DNA of 53,981 bases from an uncultured bacterium (GTDB taxonomy: Bacteria > Bacillota > Clostridia > Lachnospirales > Lachnospiraceae). This document shows, piece by piece, positions 34,584 to 45,010 of this stretch. Below the pieces are notes generated by a model. It was not told the origin of the DNA. It ran no database searches and saw nothing but the letters and a program-made list of their open reading frames with translations. Position numbers and translations under genes: made by a program. The DNA lies in assembly GCA_947651225.1 (NCBI GenBank), contig CANSYK010000018.1, forward strand, positions 1 through 53,981. Direction: 5' to 3'. Each line of letters opens with the position of its first letter. The first letter of the stretch is position 1.

Positions 34584-35555
34584 TTGGGGGGAAAAGTGGA
34601 AGATATATTTTATCAGGAAACAATGGCTGTAATGGAGGAAGTACAGCGGGTAGTAATTGGAAAAGAAGATTGTATCAGAAAGGCGATGGCGGCAATCTTA
34701 GCGGGTGGACATATTCTGATTGATGATATTCCGGGAGTTGGTAAGACAACCCTTGCGATGGCATTTTCAAAGGCGATGGCGTTAGAAAGCAAAAGGATTC
34801 AGTTTACGCCAGACGTAATGCCTTCTGACATTTTGGGTTTTTCGATGTATCAGAAACAGAGTGGAATTTTTGAATACCAGCCAGGGGCTGTTATGTGCAA
34901 CTTGTTTTTAGGGGATGAGATTAATCGGACTTCACCAAAAACGCAGTCTGCGCTATTAGAGGTGATGGAGGAGAACAGTGTTACAGTAGATGGTGTGACA
35001 AGAAACGTGCCAGAGCCTTTTATTGTAATTGCGACGGAAAATCCGGCAGGAAGTGTTGGAACACAGATGCTTCCCGAATCACAACTTGATCGCTTTATGC
35101 TCTGCATGACAATGGGGTATCCTTCTTTGGAGGACGAAATTGAAATTGCAAAGGGAAAGAGCAGCGGAGCATCGGTGGAGGATATGAATGCTATTATAGC
35201 GGCAAGGGAGCTGCTTGCAATTCGGGAAGCAGTAGGGGAGATTTTTGTGCATGATAAGGTGTACTATTATCTTTGTACCCTGGTAAAGGCGAGCAGGGAA
35301 AGTCCTTATGTCGAGCTTGGAATCAGTCCGCGTGGTACGATTGCGCTTGTCAATATGGCAAAGGCAAATGCGTTTTTATCTCAAAGAAATTATGTGATTC
35401 CAGAAGATGTTGCGGAGATTTTTTTGGATGTGGCTTCCCACCGCATTTTACTGAATGCGAAAGCCAGAGCTGGCCGTATAACCGCAAAAAATGTGCTGGA
35501 ACAAATTCTGGAGCAGGAGAAAATGCCAGCAATAAACAGAAGGAGTAAGACATGA
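34584..35555 (+). CDS. MoxR-family AAA+ ATPase
   Basis: A chaperone-like ATPase of about 320 residues. Walker A is GVGKTT and Walker B is LFLGDEINR with SPKTQSALLEVMEE. The sensor is FIVIATENP and the Arg finger is in LPESQLDRF. The start is either TTG 34584 (AAGGA site) or GTG 34596 just after a G-rich stretch. It overlaps the DUF58 gene by 4 nt. MoxR / DUF58 / transglutaminase trios are common and act on membrane or envelope proteins, but the substrate is not known. Confidence 0.94.
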   Translation: MGGKVEDIFYQETMAVMEEVQRVVIGKEDCIRKAMAAILAGGHILIDDIPGVGKTTLAMAFSKAMALESKRIQFTPDVMPSDILGFSMYQKQSGIFEYQPGAVMCNLFLGDEINRTSPKTQSALLEVMEENSVTVDGVTRNVPEPFIVIATENPAGSVGTQMLPESQLDRFMLCMTMGYPSLEDEIEIAKGKSSGASVEDMNAIIAARELLAIREAVGEIFVHDKVYYYLCTLVKASRESPYVELGISPRGTIALVNMAKANAFLSQRNYVIPEDVAEIFLDVASHRILLNAKARAGRITAKNVLEQILEQEKMPAINRRSKT

Positions 35556-36718
35556 GGCGGTTGGTTGATTTTGTACTTACTGTGCTGGCAACATTTTATC
35601 TGGCAGTTATTTATAACAGCAAGAGTCTAGTTTTTTTGGGATATGCGGAAATTTTTATTGTACTGCTGCTGTTTTTGTATAATTGCCTGGTCTTTTTTAG
35701 ATTAAAGGTCGTTATTGATGCGCCACTTGGTATTACAGAATTTAATAAAAAGATACCTATTCGGATTGTTGTTTATAATTATGGTAAGCTTCCTACTGGA
35801 AAAATCGGAATACAATTGTTGGAATCCTATGCGTTGAAACCGAAAAAGAGAAAAACGGTATTTTATTCTTCTGTAGCGGGAAAGAAAAGGGGACAGTCCT
35901 ATGCGTCAGCGGAAATTTATGCGTTGTGGCGGCCGCAGTATATCGGGAAAGCAATTATAACTCTAAGAAGAGTAAGGTGTTTTGATCTGCTGGGAGTGCT
36001 TGTCCTTCCGCTTCCGAAAAAGGCTTATCAGTCCTCGGAGAAAGTAACCATATTGCCGGAAATTTTTCCGGTGTCAGTGGAAACAGGAGCACGTTCCCGT
36101 GAGTTTGCGATGGAGCAGGAACGTTATTTATTAACAGGAACAGAGGAATATAACACAGAACAGTTTCAAATCCGTGAATATCAGCAAGGAGACCGATTAA
36201 GAAATATCCACTGGAAATTGTCAGCAAAAGAAGATGAGTTGATCGTACGGGAATATCTTCCAGTAATTGGCTGCTCGGTTCTTTTTTTTCTTGATTTATC
36301 GGGGGAGTCTGAAAAGAAAAGAGGGGTGTTTTCCAAAAGCATAGCAAGGAGAAAAGAAGTGCAAAAGAAGAAAAAGGCTTTTCTTAGTATACTGCTTTCT
36401 GTTTCCAGTGGCATTGCTCAAAGCGGATGCAAACATTTTGTAATTTGGTATGATGAAAAGAAAGAAGATGTTATGCGCTATTGCGTGGAAAAAGAAGAAG
36501 ATGTTTATAGCCTTTTGACGGAGTTTGATTGTCTGGAGGAAACGAAAAGTGGTTTCAACGTTGAAGAAGAATATGAACGGAAGTATCATGAGAGAGCTTA
36601 TGTCACGAAGCTTGTGTTAAATCAGAGATTACAGTTGTTCTGTGATGGGGAATTGTTGATGCAGTATCCGGCAGAGGGATTGGGACAGGCATTGGCATCC
36701 TATATGATTTATTTGTAA
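35552..36718 (+). CDS. DUF58 membrane protein (MoxR partner)
   Basis: 388 residues with two N-terminal membrane helices (about 7-50) and a cytoplasmic region. The DUF58 signature is visible: GTEEYNTEQFQIREY then GDRLRNIHWKLSAKEDELIV, followed by a von Willebrand A-like fold starting LFFLDLSGES. The MIDAS motif DxSxS is only partly kept (DLSGES). It is coupled to moxR by an ATGA overlap and followed 19 nt later by the transglutaminase gene. Confidence 0.9.
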   Translation: MRRLVDFVLTVLATFYLAVIYNSKSLVFLGYAEIFIVLLLFLYNCLVFFRLKVVIDAPLGITEFNKKIPIRIVVYNYGKLPTGKIGIQLLESYALKPKKRKTVFYSSVAGKKRGQSYASAEIYALWRPQYIGKAIITLRRVRCFDLLGVLVLPLPKKAYQSSEKVTILPEIFPVSVETGARSREFAMEQERYLLTGTEEYNTEQFQIREYQQGDRLRNIHWKLSAKEDELIVREYLPVIGCSVLFFLDLSGESEKKRGVFSKSIARRKEVQKKKKAFLSILLSVSSGIAQSGCKHFVIWYDEKKEDVMRYCVEKEEDVYSLLTEFDCLEETKSGFNVEEEYERKYHERAYVTKLVLNQRLQLFCDGELLMQYPAEGLGQALASYMIYL

Positions 36719-36737
36719 TAGAAATGAGGGGTTTACA

Positions 36738-39179
36738 ATGAAAAGGAAAAACCTGATAATACCGTGGCTGAGCCTGAGCTGCATTTTGGTGGGAATGCTG
36801 CTTGGTTTTAATTCGGCATTTGAGTGTGGCATCTATATAGAAAAACATCTTCTATCAATTTGTAGTATTTCTGGAGTTGTAGTATTTCTGGTGCTTTATC
36901 TTCGCACAAATTATGCTGTGATTTTTACATTATCTGCAATTGCAGGAATGGGACTTTTTGCGTTGACAAGGATTGAATGGCTGCAGGGAGATTTTCAGTC
37001 TGTTATTTATTTTATCAATCAAAAATCCATTGAGTATAATGATAAAGTATTTACTCCTTTTGAAGGAATACGGGGAGATATGGATGAAAATCTGTTTCTT
37101 TTTATGATAGGCGCTCTATTTGCTGTTTTTATTGCCTTTTTTGTGTTTCAGCTTCGCAATTGCTGGTATGGGATGTTGCCTGTCTATGCCGTATTTTGTA
37201 TTGACATGGCAGTTGGAAAGACACCCGATAAGGCATCCATTGTTTTTCTGATTGCAGGAATTTCTCTGGCGATGGCATGGGTTTCCCGACAAGAGCATGG
37301 CGGGCGGCGTTTTTTTGCCTATAGAAGAACAAAAAGGCAGAGGCCGGCATGGACGTATGCGATTCTTTGCGTCGTACTGTCAGCAGGGTTGGTGTCGGCG
37401 TGGCAGTATGGAAACAGGACGGAGGAATTTGTCTTAAAAGATGCCAATCAGTATCTGCTGCGGCAGCATGAGCTGGAACGCCGGGTAAAACGTTCTGCGG
37501 AAGATATCGTGCAGTATATTCGTGCACAGACGGGGTTAGACAGTGACGGAAACTTGAGCAATTCGGAGCCGCGTTATACGAATAAGGCTGTAATGACGCT
37601 TACTTCTACAAGACAGCCGAAAGCGTCGTTATATCTTCGGGGATTTGTCGGTGGAACATATGAAAATGGAAAATGGAAAGAGTGTGATACCAAATCCTTT
37701 CAGAAAATTATGTCAACAGAGGAGGAAGTTGAGGGGGTTTTGAATGTAGGTTATAGTACTTTTGAGAATAGTATTAATTTAGCATATATTCCATCGAAAA
37801 ACAGGATTAAGATAGAACATACAGGGATAGGAAAGAACAGTAAGTTTGCTTATCTTCCGTATTTTTCAGATAGCGCCAGTGTTTCTAATGATACGTCCCA
37901 AAAGTGTATTACACTGGATGGGGAAAATGGAATCCGTAAAAAGCAGAATGAATACTCTGTGAATTGTTTTGATATTGCGGAAAGGGACTTGCAGGCGACG
38001 GGCTTTTATTGGGCTATTGGTGAAGATGTCATGAAACAGATCATGCAACAGGAACGGATGAAGGTAGAGGGAATAAGTCCTGGCTGGGATATGCCAGACC
38101 AGAAGGTAGGGCAATATTTTGATTATGTCAGAGAAAAGTATATCGGGATTCCTGGGACAGGCTTGACAAAGCTTAAGAGGCTGGCAAAATCAATTCCGGT
38201 TTATCGTGATACAGACCTGACAGAAGAAACAGCGGAAACGGTTCGGAGGATACTGGCACAACAGGCAGTATATGATAAAAAACTGGAACCGGTTCCGGAT
38301 GGGAAAGACTATGTAGAATATTTTTTATTTGAACAACAAAAGGGGTTTTGTGAGCATTTTGCAACGGCTGGAACATTAATGCTTCGTGCACGCAACGTTC
38401 CGGCACGTTATGCGGCAGGGTATAAGGTGACGCCTGACCGATTCAAGAAGAATGAGGATGGAACCTATACGGCAACGGTATTGGATTCGGATGCCCATGC
38501 CTGGACGGAGGTATTTAATGCCTGTTATGGATGGTATCCTGAGGAAATGACTCCAGGGGAGGGGGCAAATTCAAGAAGACAGGATACCGCTTCCAATCCA
38601 GAAAAAACAATAGCTCCGGTGATGCAGGGACAAAAGGAAGATGAAGTAAAAAAGCCAAAAGAAACGGTGACTCTGACACCAGTTCCTACAAACCATCCAC
38701 AGGATAATGGGAGGGGAAAAGGCGGACAGGTGTTTCAGCGTGGAAATCCAGTTTTTCCTGTTTTGGCAGCTATTATTTTAATTGTTTTAATGTTAACCAG
38801 TTATGTTGCTTACCAGCATCATCTGCAAAAGAAATACAGGGAAGAGATGCGAAAGCAGAAAGAGGATATCAATGCGGCAATCAGGATACGCACAGAGTTA
38901 TTTCTATATTTATTAAGGAAATGCGGAAAGAGAAAACTGCTGCAGAAAAATGAAGCAGAATGGTTTGTATCTCTTGCAGAAGAATATAAAGAAGTGGAAG
39001 AAGTGGTGTGGCAGCAGTTAAAAGCCATTCTTCAGGAAGCAGAATTTTCAAATGAAAGTGTTTCCATAGAAAAATATAATTTTTTCTTTGATGCAGTTGC
39101 AAAAGCGGAGAAGCTGATTGTAAGTAAATTAAGTTGGGGAAAACGTGGTTTTCTGCGGATAATTGGATTTTCGGAATAG
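36738..39179 (+). CDS. Membrane transglutaminase-like protein (TgpA type)
   Basis: 813 residues: about six N-terminal membrane helices (to about 225), an extracellular region, a transglutaminase-core domain and one further helix near 675-700 with a cytoplasmic tail. The catalytic Cys is in GFCEHFATAGTLMLRA, the His in DAHAWTEV, and the third position follows in YGWYPEEMTPG. Before the last helix lies a Lys/Pro/Thr-rich linker. It completes the MoxR-DUF58-transglutaminase operon, probably remodelling envelope proteins. Natural substrates are unknown. Confidence 0.9.
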   Translation: MKRKNLIIPWLSLSCILVGMLLGFNSAFECGIYIEKHLLSICSISGVVVFLVLYLRTNYAVIFTLSAIAGMGLFALTRIEWLQGDFQSVIYFINQKSIEYNDKVFTPFEGIRGDMDENLFLFMIGALFAVFIAFFVFQLRNCWYGMLPVYAVFCIDMAVGKTPDKASIVFLIAGISLAMAWVSRQEHGGRRFFAYRRTKRQRPAWTYAILCVVLSAGLVSAWQYGNRTEEFVLKDANQYLLRQHELERRVKRSAEDIVQYIRAQTGLDSDGNLSNSEPRYTNKAVMTLTSTRQPKASLYLRGFVGGTYENGKWKECDTKSFQKIMSTEEEVEGVLNVGYSTFENSINLAYIPSKNRIKIEHTGIGKNSKFAYLPYFSDSASVSNDTSQKCITLDGENGIRKKQNEYSVNCFDIAERDLQATGFYWAIGEDVMKQIMQQERMKVEGISPGWDMPDQKVGQYFDYVREKYIGIPGTGLTKLKRLAKSIPVYRDTDLTEETAETVRRILAQQAVYDKKLEPVPDGKDYVEYFLFEQQKGFCEHFATAGTLMLRARNVPARYAAGYKVTPDRFKKNEDGTYTATVLDSDAHAWTEVFNACYGWYPEEMTPGEGANSRRQDTASNPEKTIAPVMQGQKEDEVKKPKETVTLTPVPTNHPQDNGRGKGGQVFQRGNPVFPVLAAIILIVLMLTSYVAYQHHLQKKYREEMRKQKEDINAAIRIRTELFLYLLRKCGKRKLLQKNEAEWFVSLAEEYKEVEEVVWQQLKAILQEAEFSNESVSIEKYNFFFDAVAKAEKLIVSKLSWGKRGFLRIIGFSE

Positions 39180-39219
39180 CAGAAAAATTAATTTGGATAG
39201 TGTATTTTATGGAAAAATA

Positions 39220-39228
39220 TGTTATGAT
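39220..39228 (+). promoter_or_regulatory. Extended -10 promoter of glgP
   Basis: TGTTATGAT, about 85 nt upstream of the glgP start. The -35 region is weak. A small hairpin CAGT-GAAAA-ACTG lies in the leader. Confidence 0.5.
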
Positions 39229-39312
39229 ATCAATAAGTATGTGCAATGTCTGCATTGGTTTGTTGTGTGAGCAGTGAAAAACTGTTAAGAAATATATCAA
39301 AGGAGAGAAACT

Positions 39313-41556
39313 ATGTACGAAAATGAGATTGAAAGCATTGCGGCAAAAGGGAGTGCAAAAGAGATTTACTATGGACTTTTACAGCTTACAAAAGACATGA
39401 TGGAACAGAAGGGAAAGATTCAGGGAAAGAAGAAAGTATATTATATTTCGGCTGAGTTTCTGATTGGGAAATTATTGTCTAACAATTTAATTAATCTTGG
39501 TGTATATGACCAGGTTGATAGTGCCTTGAAGAAACATGGAAAGAGCATGGCAGAAATTGAGGAGATTGAAAATGAGCCTTCTCTTGGAAACGGTGGTCTG
39601 GGACGTCTTGCTGCCTGCTTTTTAGATTCGATTGCTACATTGGGGCTTCCGGGCGTTGGTGTCGGTTTAAATTACCATCTTGGTCTTTTTAAACAGGAGT
39701 TTGACAAAAACTTACAGAAGGAGACACCAAATCCATGGATAACAGACAAAAGCTGGCTTCGCCGTACCAATGTAAGTTATCCTGTTTTGATGAACGGAAA
39801 TACAGTTCAGTCGGTTATGTATGAGATTGATGTGACAGGTTATGATAATCAGTGCAATACATTAAAGTTGTTTGATCTGGATACAGTAGATGAATCTATT
39901 GTACAGGAAAACAGTATTTATTTTGACAAAGAAAATATTGCAAAGAATCTGACGTTGTTTTTATATCCTGATGACAGTGATTATCAGGGACAGCTTCTGC
40001 GTATTTATCAACAGTATTTCATGGTGAGCAATGCGGCACAGTTAATTATTGATGAGGCGCTTGCCAGGGGAAGCAATCTTTATGATTTGCCGGATTATGC
40101 GGTAATCCAGATTAACGATACCCATCCAACTATGGTGATTCCAGAGATGATTCGTCTGCTGACCAACCGTGGCATTCCGATGGATCATGCAATTGATATT
40201 GTGTCTAAAATGTGCGCTTATACGAACCATACGATTCTTGCGGAAGCATTGGAAAAATGGCCTTTGTGGTTCCTTGACCGGGTAGTGCCGCAGTTGATTC
40301 CAATTATTAAGATGTTGGATGTAAAAGTCAGGGAAAAATATCAGGATGAAAGAGTATATATTATTGACAAAGATGACCGTGTTCATATGGCACATATTGA
40401 TATCCACTATGGTTTTAGTGTAAACGGAGTTGCGGCGCTTCATACAAAAATTTTGGAGGATAGCGAGTTAAAGCACTTTAAAGATATTTATCCAAATAAA
40501 TTTAACAATAAGACGAATGGTATTACGTTCCGCCGCTGGCTGCTTCACTGCAACCATGAACTGACTGACTTTATTACAGAAAAAATCGGTGATGGCTTTA
40601 AAAAAGATGCCGATGAGTTAGAAAAGTTGGCTGCTGTTGCAAATAATTCTGCTGACTTAGAGAAGCTGCTTGCGATTAAGAAGGAAAAGAAAGTGCAGTT
40701 CAAGGAATATCTTGAGAAAAAAGAAGGCATTAAAGTTGATGAAAATTCTATTTTTGATGTACAGGTAAAGCGTCTGCATGAGTATAAGAGACAGCAGATG
40801 AACGCACTTTACATTATATATAAGTATATGCAGATTAAAGCGGGTAATAAACCAAAAACACCAATTACTATGATTTTTGGTGCAAAGGCAGCTCCGGCTT
40901 ATACAATTGCAAAGGATATTATTCATATGATTCGCTGCCTGTCAGATGTAATCTGTAGGGACCCGGAGGTCAGCCCATATCTGACAGTAGTAATGCTTGA
41001 AAACTACAATGTAACTTACGCAGAGAGGGTGATTCCGGCAGCAGATGTTTCAGAGCAGATTTCTCTTGCTTCAAAAGAGGCGAGTGGTACCAGCAATATG
41101 AAATTTATGTTAAATGGTGCGGTAACACTTGGAACAGATGATGGTGCAAATGTGGAAATCCATGAGTTTGTAGGAGATGATAATATTTATATCTTTGGTG
41201 AGTCCAGTGATACGGTAATAGAACATTATGCAAAGGCAGATTATTCTCCAGAAAAATATTATGATACAGACCCTGAGATTGCAAAACTCGTTGATTTTAT
41301 CATTAGTAAAGAAATGTTTGCTGTGGGCAACAAAAAGAGCTTGATTCGCCTTTATATGGAGATTGTCACAAAAGACTGGTTTATGGCACTTCTTGACATC
41401 AAGGATTATATCAAGGTAAAAGAGCAGGTATTCGCAGATTATGATCAGCGTGAGGAATGGGCAAAGAAGATGTTGGTAAATATCAGCAAGGCTGGATTCT
41501 TCTCTTCTGACAGGACAATAGCGCAGTACAATAATGATATTTGGAAATTAAAATAA
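39313..41556 (+). CDS. glgP: Glycogen/alpha-glucan phosphorylase
   Basis: Releases glucose-1-phosphate from alpha-1,4-glucan with phosphate. The 747-residue GT35 enzyme has [43 protein letters not shown], the RRWLLHCN block, [10 protein letters not shown] and the PLP lysine in [14 protein letters not shown]. It is about 60-70 residues shorter than the E. coli and muscle enzymes, as usual for clostridia. It is a single-gene unit with its own promoter and terminator. AAAGGAGAG precedes the ATG. Confidence 0.96.
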   Translation: MYENEIESIAAKGSAKEIYYGLLQLTKDMMEQKGKIQGKKKVYYISAEFLIGKLLSNNLINLGVYDQVDSALKKHGKSMAEIEEIENEPSLGNGGLGRLAACFLDSIATLGLPGVGVGLNYHLGLFKQEFDKNLQKETPNPWITDKSWLRRTNVSYPVLMNGNTVQSVMYEIDVTGYDNQCNTLKLFDLDTVDESIVQENSIYFDKENIAKNLTLFLYPDDSDYQGQLLRIYQQYFMVSNAAQLIIDEALARGSNLYDLPDYAVIQINDTHPTMVIPEMIRLLTNRGIPMDHAIDIVSKMCAYTNHTILAEALEKWPLWFLDRVVPQLIPIIKMLDVKVREKYQDERVYIIDKDDRVHMAHIDIHYGFSVNGVAALHTKILEDSELKHFKDIYPNKFNNKTNGITFRRWLLHCNHELTDFITEKIGDGFKKDADELEKLAAVANNSADLEKLLAIKKEKKVQFKEYLEKKEGIKVDENSIFDVQVKRLHEYKRQQMNALYIIYKYMQIKAGNKPKTPITMIFGAKAAPAYTIAKDIIHMIRCLSDVICRDPEVSPYLTVVMLENYNVTYAERVIPAADVSEQISLASKEASGTSNMKFMLNGAVTLGTDDGANVEIHEFVGDDNIYIFGESSDTVIEHYAKADYSPEKYYDTDPEIAKLVDFIISKEMFAVGNKKSLIRLYMEIVTKDWFMALLDIKDYIKVKEQVFADYDQREEWAKKMLVNISKAGFFSSDRTIAQYNNDIWKLK

Positions 41557-41571
41557 TAATTAATAATGACT

Positions 41572-41617
41572 GGTGCATCAGCCCGGAGTGAAAAACTCTG
41601 GGTGGTGCCCCTTTTTT
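41572..41617 (+). terminator. Terminator of glgP
   Basis: CCCGGAGT pairs with ACTCTGGG around GAAAA, with imperfect outer pairing, followed by C-TTTTTT. Confidence 0.85.
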
Positions 41618-41640
41618 GTAAGGAAAGGAGGACGGTAGAA

Positions 41641-41820
41641 ATGCCCGGTTTGCTAACAGGGGAGGTTATTGTTTCTCCGAAAATTCTCCTGGTGATGGCA
41701 GTTTTAGTGGCTGTCGGAACGGTGATTGTGCATAGAATTGCAAATCGTAAGTGGGGATATACGAAAAAAAGGGAGAAAGAGTTAGAGGAAGCTGATTTTT
41801 CTAGAAAAAATGGTAAATAA
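41641..41820 (+). CDS. Small single-pass membrane protein (59 aa)
   Basis: A short protein: MPGLLTGEVIVSP, one membrane helix (ILLVMAVLVAVGTVIVHRI) and a charged cytoplasmic tail rich in Lys and Glu. GGAGG lies 10 nt before this ATG; the frame is open upstream, but through the glgP terminator. I do not recognise the family. Confidence 0.6.
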   Translation: MPGLLTGEVIVSPKILLVMAVLVAVGTVIVHRIANRKWGYTKKREKELEEADFSRKNGK

Positions 41821-41821
41821 T

Positions 41822-41851
41822 TTGCGTAATACGATGAAAATATGGTAAAAT
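41822..41851 (+). promoter_or_regulatory. Promoter of the phosphofructokinase gene
   Basis: TTGCGT, 18-nt spacer, TAAAAT; about 75 nt ahead of the start codon. Confidence 0.5.
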
Positions 41852-41927
41852 TAAATGAAAGAACCAACCGTTCTTAACAGATATCAGGGAAGCGATGGGA
41901 AAATTCCTAAGAAAAGGAGGATTTGAG

Positions 41928-43001
41928 ATGAAAAGAGTTGGGTTTTTAACAAGTGGTGGCGATTGTCAGGGGTTAAATGCGACAATGAGGGGTGTTGCGA
42001 AAACGTTATTTCAGCAGTATCCGGATATGGAAATCTATGGAATTCTGGAGGGGTATAAAGGGTTAATTTATGGGAATTATCGTTTATTAAAATCCAGAGA
42101 CTTTTCAGGAATTCTGACAGAAGGCGGAACGATTATTGGTACATCAAGAACGCCTTTTAAATATATGCGTGAGCCGGATGAAAATGGCCTTGACAAAGTT
42201 GAGGCAATGAAGAGCAATTACAAAAAGTGGGGACTTGACTGTCTTGTTATTTTGGGCGGCAATGGGACGCATAAAACAGCAAATCTTCTTCGGGAAGAAG
42301 GCTGCAATGTTGTTACGCTTCCAAAGACGATTGACAATGATATCTGGGGAACTGATATGACATTTGGTTTCCAGAGCGCTGTGGATATTGCGACTACTGC
42401 AATTGATTGTATTCACACAACAGCCGCTTCACATGGGCGTGTATTTATTGTTGAAGTTATGGGGCATAAGGTAGGCTGGCTGACGCTTCATGCAGGAATT
42501 GCCGGAGGTGCGGATATTATTTTGATACCAGAAATCCCATATGATATCAATGTGGTGGTAGATGCGTTGGATAAAAGAGCAAAGGAAGGCAAGAATTTTT
42601 CCATTCTTGCTGTTGCAGAGGGAGCAATCTCCAAAGAAGATGCAGCGCTTTCCAAAAAAGAATTAAAATCAAAGAGAAAGAAAAATCCATTCCCATCTAT
42701 TTCTTATCAGATTGGGCAGGAGATTCAGGAAAAGACGGGACAGGAGGTACGTATTACTGTTCCGGGACATACGCAGCGTGGTGGAGAGCCGTGTCCATAT
42801 GACAGGGTAATTTCGAGCCGTTTGGGTGCGGCTGCGGCCCGCATGATTATTGAAGGAAAATATGGTTATATGGCAGGACTTCGCAATGGTGAGGTAGTAC
42901 CAGTTCCTTTGGAAGAAGTAGCTGGTAAACTAAAAATGGTAGATCCAGAGGCTGATATTATTCAGGAAGTAAAGGGACTTGGAATCAGTTTTGGTGTTTA
43001 A
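41928..43001 (+). CDS. 6-phosphofructokinase
   Basis: Phosphorylates fructose-6-phosphate in glycolysis. The 357-residue protein has GFLTSGGDCQGLNATMRG, LGGNGTHKTA (110-118), LPKTIDND (131-138), VEVMGHKVGWLTLHAGIAGGAD and the C-terminal GHTQRGG. At the donor-site positions it combines Gly (GGNG) with Lys (PKTIDND). Classical ATP enzymes have Gly/Gly and pyrophosphate enzymes Asp/Lys, so the phosphoryl donor cannot be fixed by sight; ATP is somewhat likelier. The ATG follows AAAAGGAGG. dnaX starts 25 nt after its stop. Confidence 0.92.
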   Translation: MKRVGFLTSGGDCQGLNATMRGVAKTLFQQYPDMEIYGILEGYKGLIYGNYRLLKSRDFSGILTEGGTIIGTSRTPFKYMREPDENGLDKVEAMKSNYKKWGLDCLVILGGNGTHKTANLLREEGCNVVTLPKTIDNDIWGTDMTFGFQSAVDIATTAIDCIHTTAASHGRVFIVEVMGHKVGWLTLHAGIAGGADIILIPEIPYDINVVVDALDKRAKEGKNFSILAVAEGAISKEDAALSKKELKSKRKKNPFPSISYQIGQEIQEKTGQEVRITVPGHTQRGGEPCPYDRVISSRLGAAAARMIIEGKYGYMAGLRNGEVVPVPLEEVAGKLKMVDPEADIIQEVKGLGISFGV

Positions 43002-43026
43002 GGTTTTCTGACAGGAGGAAAAAGGC

Positions 43027-44592
43027 ATGTCTTATACGGCGCTGTATCGAAAGTTTCGACCAGGTGAATTTGATGAAGTAAAGGGACAGGAACATATTGT
43101 TATGACTTTGCGGAATCAGGTTCAGACAGACCGTATTGGGCATGCTTATCTTTTTTGTGGGACAAGAGGAACCGGAAAGACGACGGTTGCAAAGATTCTG
43201 GCAAAAGCGGTGAACTGCCAGAATCCGCTTCATGGCAATCCCTGCAATGAATGTGAAGTCTGTCAGAAGATTAACCGGCAGACTTCGATGAATGTAATCG
43301 AAATTGATGCCGCATCGAACAATGGTGTTGCGAATGTCCGGGATATTATTGATGAAGTGCAGTATTCACCAGCGGAAGGAAGGTATAAAGTCTATATTAT
43401 TGACGAGGTGCATATGTTGTCTACAGGGGCTTTTAATGCTCTGTTAAAAACATTGGAGGAACCACCTTCCTATGTTATTTTTATTTTGGCAACGACCGAA
43501 CCACATAAAATTCCGATTACGATTCATTCCCGCTGTCAGCGGTATGATTTTCACCGGATTTCCATTGATACGATTGCGGAACGATTAAAAGAAGTAACCA
43601 GCAGGGAACAGGTACAGGTAGAGGAAAAGGCGTTCCGTTATATTGCAAAGACGGCAGATGGCTCTATGCGTGATGCGTTAAGCCTTCTTGACCAGTGCAT
43701 TGCATTTTATCTGGGACAGGAACTGACATATGAAAGGGCGCTTCAAGTACTTGGGGCTGTAGATACAGTAGTTTACAGCAAGATGTTTCGGTATGTGGTT
43801 TCACAAAATGTAGTTGGCTGTATTGAACTGATTGATGAGATGATGATGACAGGACGTGATTTGAACCAGTTTATCAGTGAACTTATCTGGTATTTGCGGG
43901 GACTGATGTTGGTAGACGCTTCAGAACAGGGAAATGAGCTTTTGGATGTATCTCAGGAACAGAAACTGCAGATGCAGGAAGAAGCAGAAATGATTGACAT
44001 AGATATGCTGATACGCTATATTCATATATTGTCGGATTTGTCGAACCAGATCAGGTATGCTTCTCAAAAGAGAGTTCTGGTGGAAATTGCGTTTATTAAA
44101 CTGTGCAGGCCGCAGATGGATTCGGTGCAGGATATGACAACGATTTCAGCAAGAATTTCCGCAATAGAGAAACAGTTGGAAGAAGGAGTTGTTGTTGCGG
44201 GTTCTATGCCATCAGCACAGGAAAATGTGTCAAAAGCAGAGCCAAATAAACCAAAGATTCTTCCAAAAGCATTGCCGGAAGATATAGAAGAGGTAATACG
44301 GCGTTGGAATGAGATTTTAATGGCTTACGGACAGCCGGGAGAACATATGCTGTCACAGGCAAAAAAAGTAGTATCAGACCAGGGGAGCCTGCTGCTGCAG
44401 TTTACTGATAAATTAAGTGAAGATTTCTTTTTACAGAATGATAAGCAGGAATTACAATGTTTGCAGCAGATTATACAAAATCTCTTGGGAAAAGAGATTG
44501 TAATAGAAACTCGGACAGTGGATGTTGTGGTAGATAATGAATATGAAGACATTTCCCGTCTAATTCATTTTGACGGAATTGAATATGAATGA
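43027..44592 (+). CDS. dnaX: DNA polymerase III subunit gamma/tau
   Basis: Clamp-loader ATPase of the replisome. The 521-residue protein has Walker A GTRGTGKTT, a zinc module Cys-x8-Cys-x2-Cys-x2-Cys (CQNPLHGNPCNECEVC), Walker B IIDEVHMLS, and the sensor SRCQRYDF. Domain III continues to about residue 370 and a tau-like tail follows. I saw no A-rich slippery site of the kind that makes a separate gamma form in E. coli. It leads the conserved dnaX-ybaB-recR order. Confidence 0.95.
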   Translation: MSYTALYRKFRPGEFDEVKGQEHIVMTLRNQVQTDRIGHAYLFCGTRGTGKTTVAKILAKAVNCQNPLHGNPCNECEVCQKINRQTSMNVIEIDAASNNGVANVRDIIDEVQYSPAEGRYKVYIIDEVHMLSTGAFNALLKTLEEPPSYVIFILATTEPHKIPITIHSRCQRYDFHRISIDTIAERLKEVTSREQVQVEEKAFRYIAKTADGSMRDALSLLDQCIAFYLGQELTYERALQVLGAVDTVVYSKMFRYVVSQNVVGCIELIDEMMMTGRDLNQFISELIWYLRGLMLVDASEQGNELLDVSQEQKLQMQEEAEMIDIDMLIRYIHILSDLSNQIRYASQKRVLVEIAFIKLCRPQMDSVQDMTTISARISAIEKQLEEGVVVAGSMPSAQENVSKAEPNKPKILPKALPEDIEEVIRRWNEILMAYGQPGEHMLSQAKKVVSDQGSLLLQFTDKLSEDFFLQNDKQELQCLQQIIQNLLGKEIVIETRTVDVVVDNEYEDISRLIHFDGIEYE

Positions 44593-44646
44593 TATTGGAA
44601 TGGCAATTTACAGATATCAATAGATTAGGAAAGCGAGGATGAGAGA

Positions 44647-45009
44647 ATGGCAAAACGTGGAGGATTTCCGGGAGGAGCAATGCCGGGGAATATGAATAAT
44701 CTGATGAAGCAGGCGCAGAGGATGCAGAGGCAGATGGAAGAAAAGACCAAAGAGATGGAGGAAAAAGAGTGGGAAGCGACAGCCGGAGGTGGTGCGGTCA
44801 AGGTGAGGGTTTCTGGAAAGAAAGAGGTTCTTTCTGTGAAACTTTCTGAAGAAGTTGTGGACCCGGATGACATTGAAATGCTGGAAGATTTGATTGTAGC
44901 TGCTGTAAACGAAGCGCTTCGTAAAATGGAAGAGGAAAACAGTAAAATGATGGAACAGCTTACAGGCGGCTTAGGCGGTTTAGGTGGTGGACTGGGAGGA
45001 TTGTTCTAA
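44647..45009 (+). CDS. YbaB/EbfC family nucleoid-associated protein
   Basis: A 120-residue DNA-binding dimer. It has the N-terminal Gly/Met-rich start ([18 protein letters not shown]), a helical middle ([19 protein letters not shown]), the strand motif [14 protein letters not shown] and a Gly-rich C-terminus. It lies between dnaX and recR, which is its conserved place. Confidence 0.94.
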   Translation: MAKRGGFPGGAMPGNMNNLMKQAQRMQRQMEEKTKEMEEKEWEATAGGGAVKVRVSGKKEVLSVKLSEEVVDPDDIEMLEDLIVAAVNEALRKMEEENSKMMEQLTGGLGGLGGGLGGLF

Positions 45010-45010
45010 G

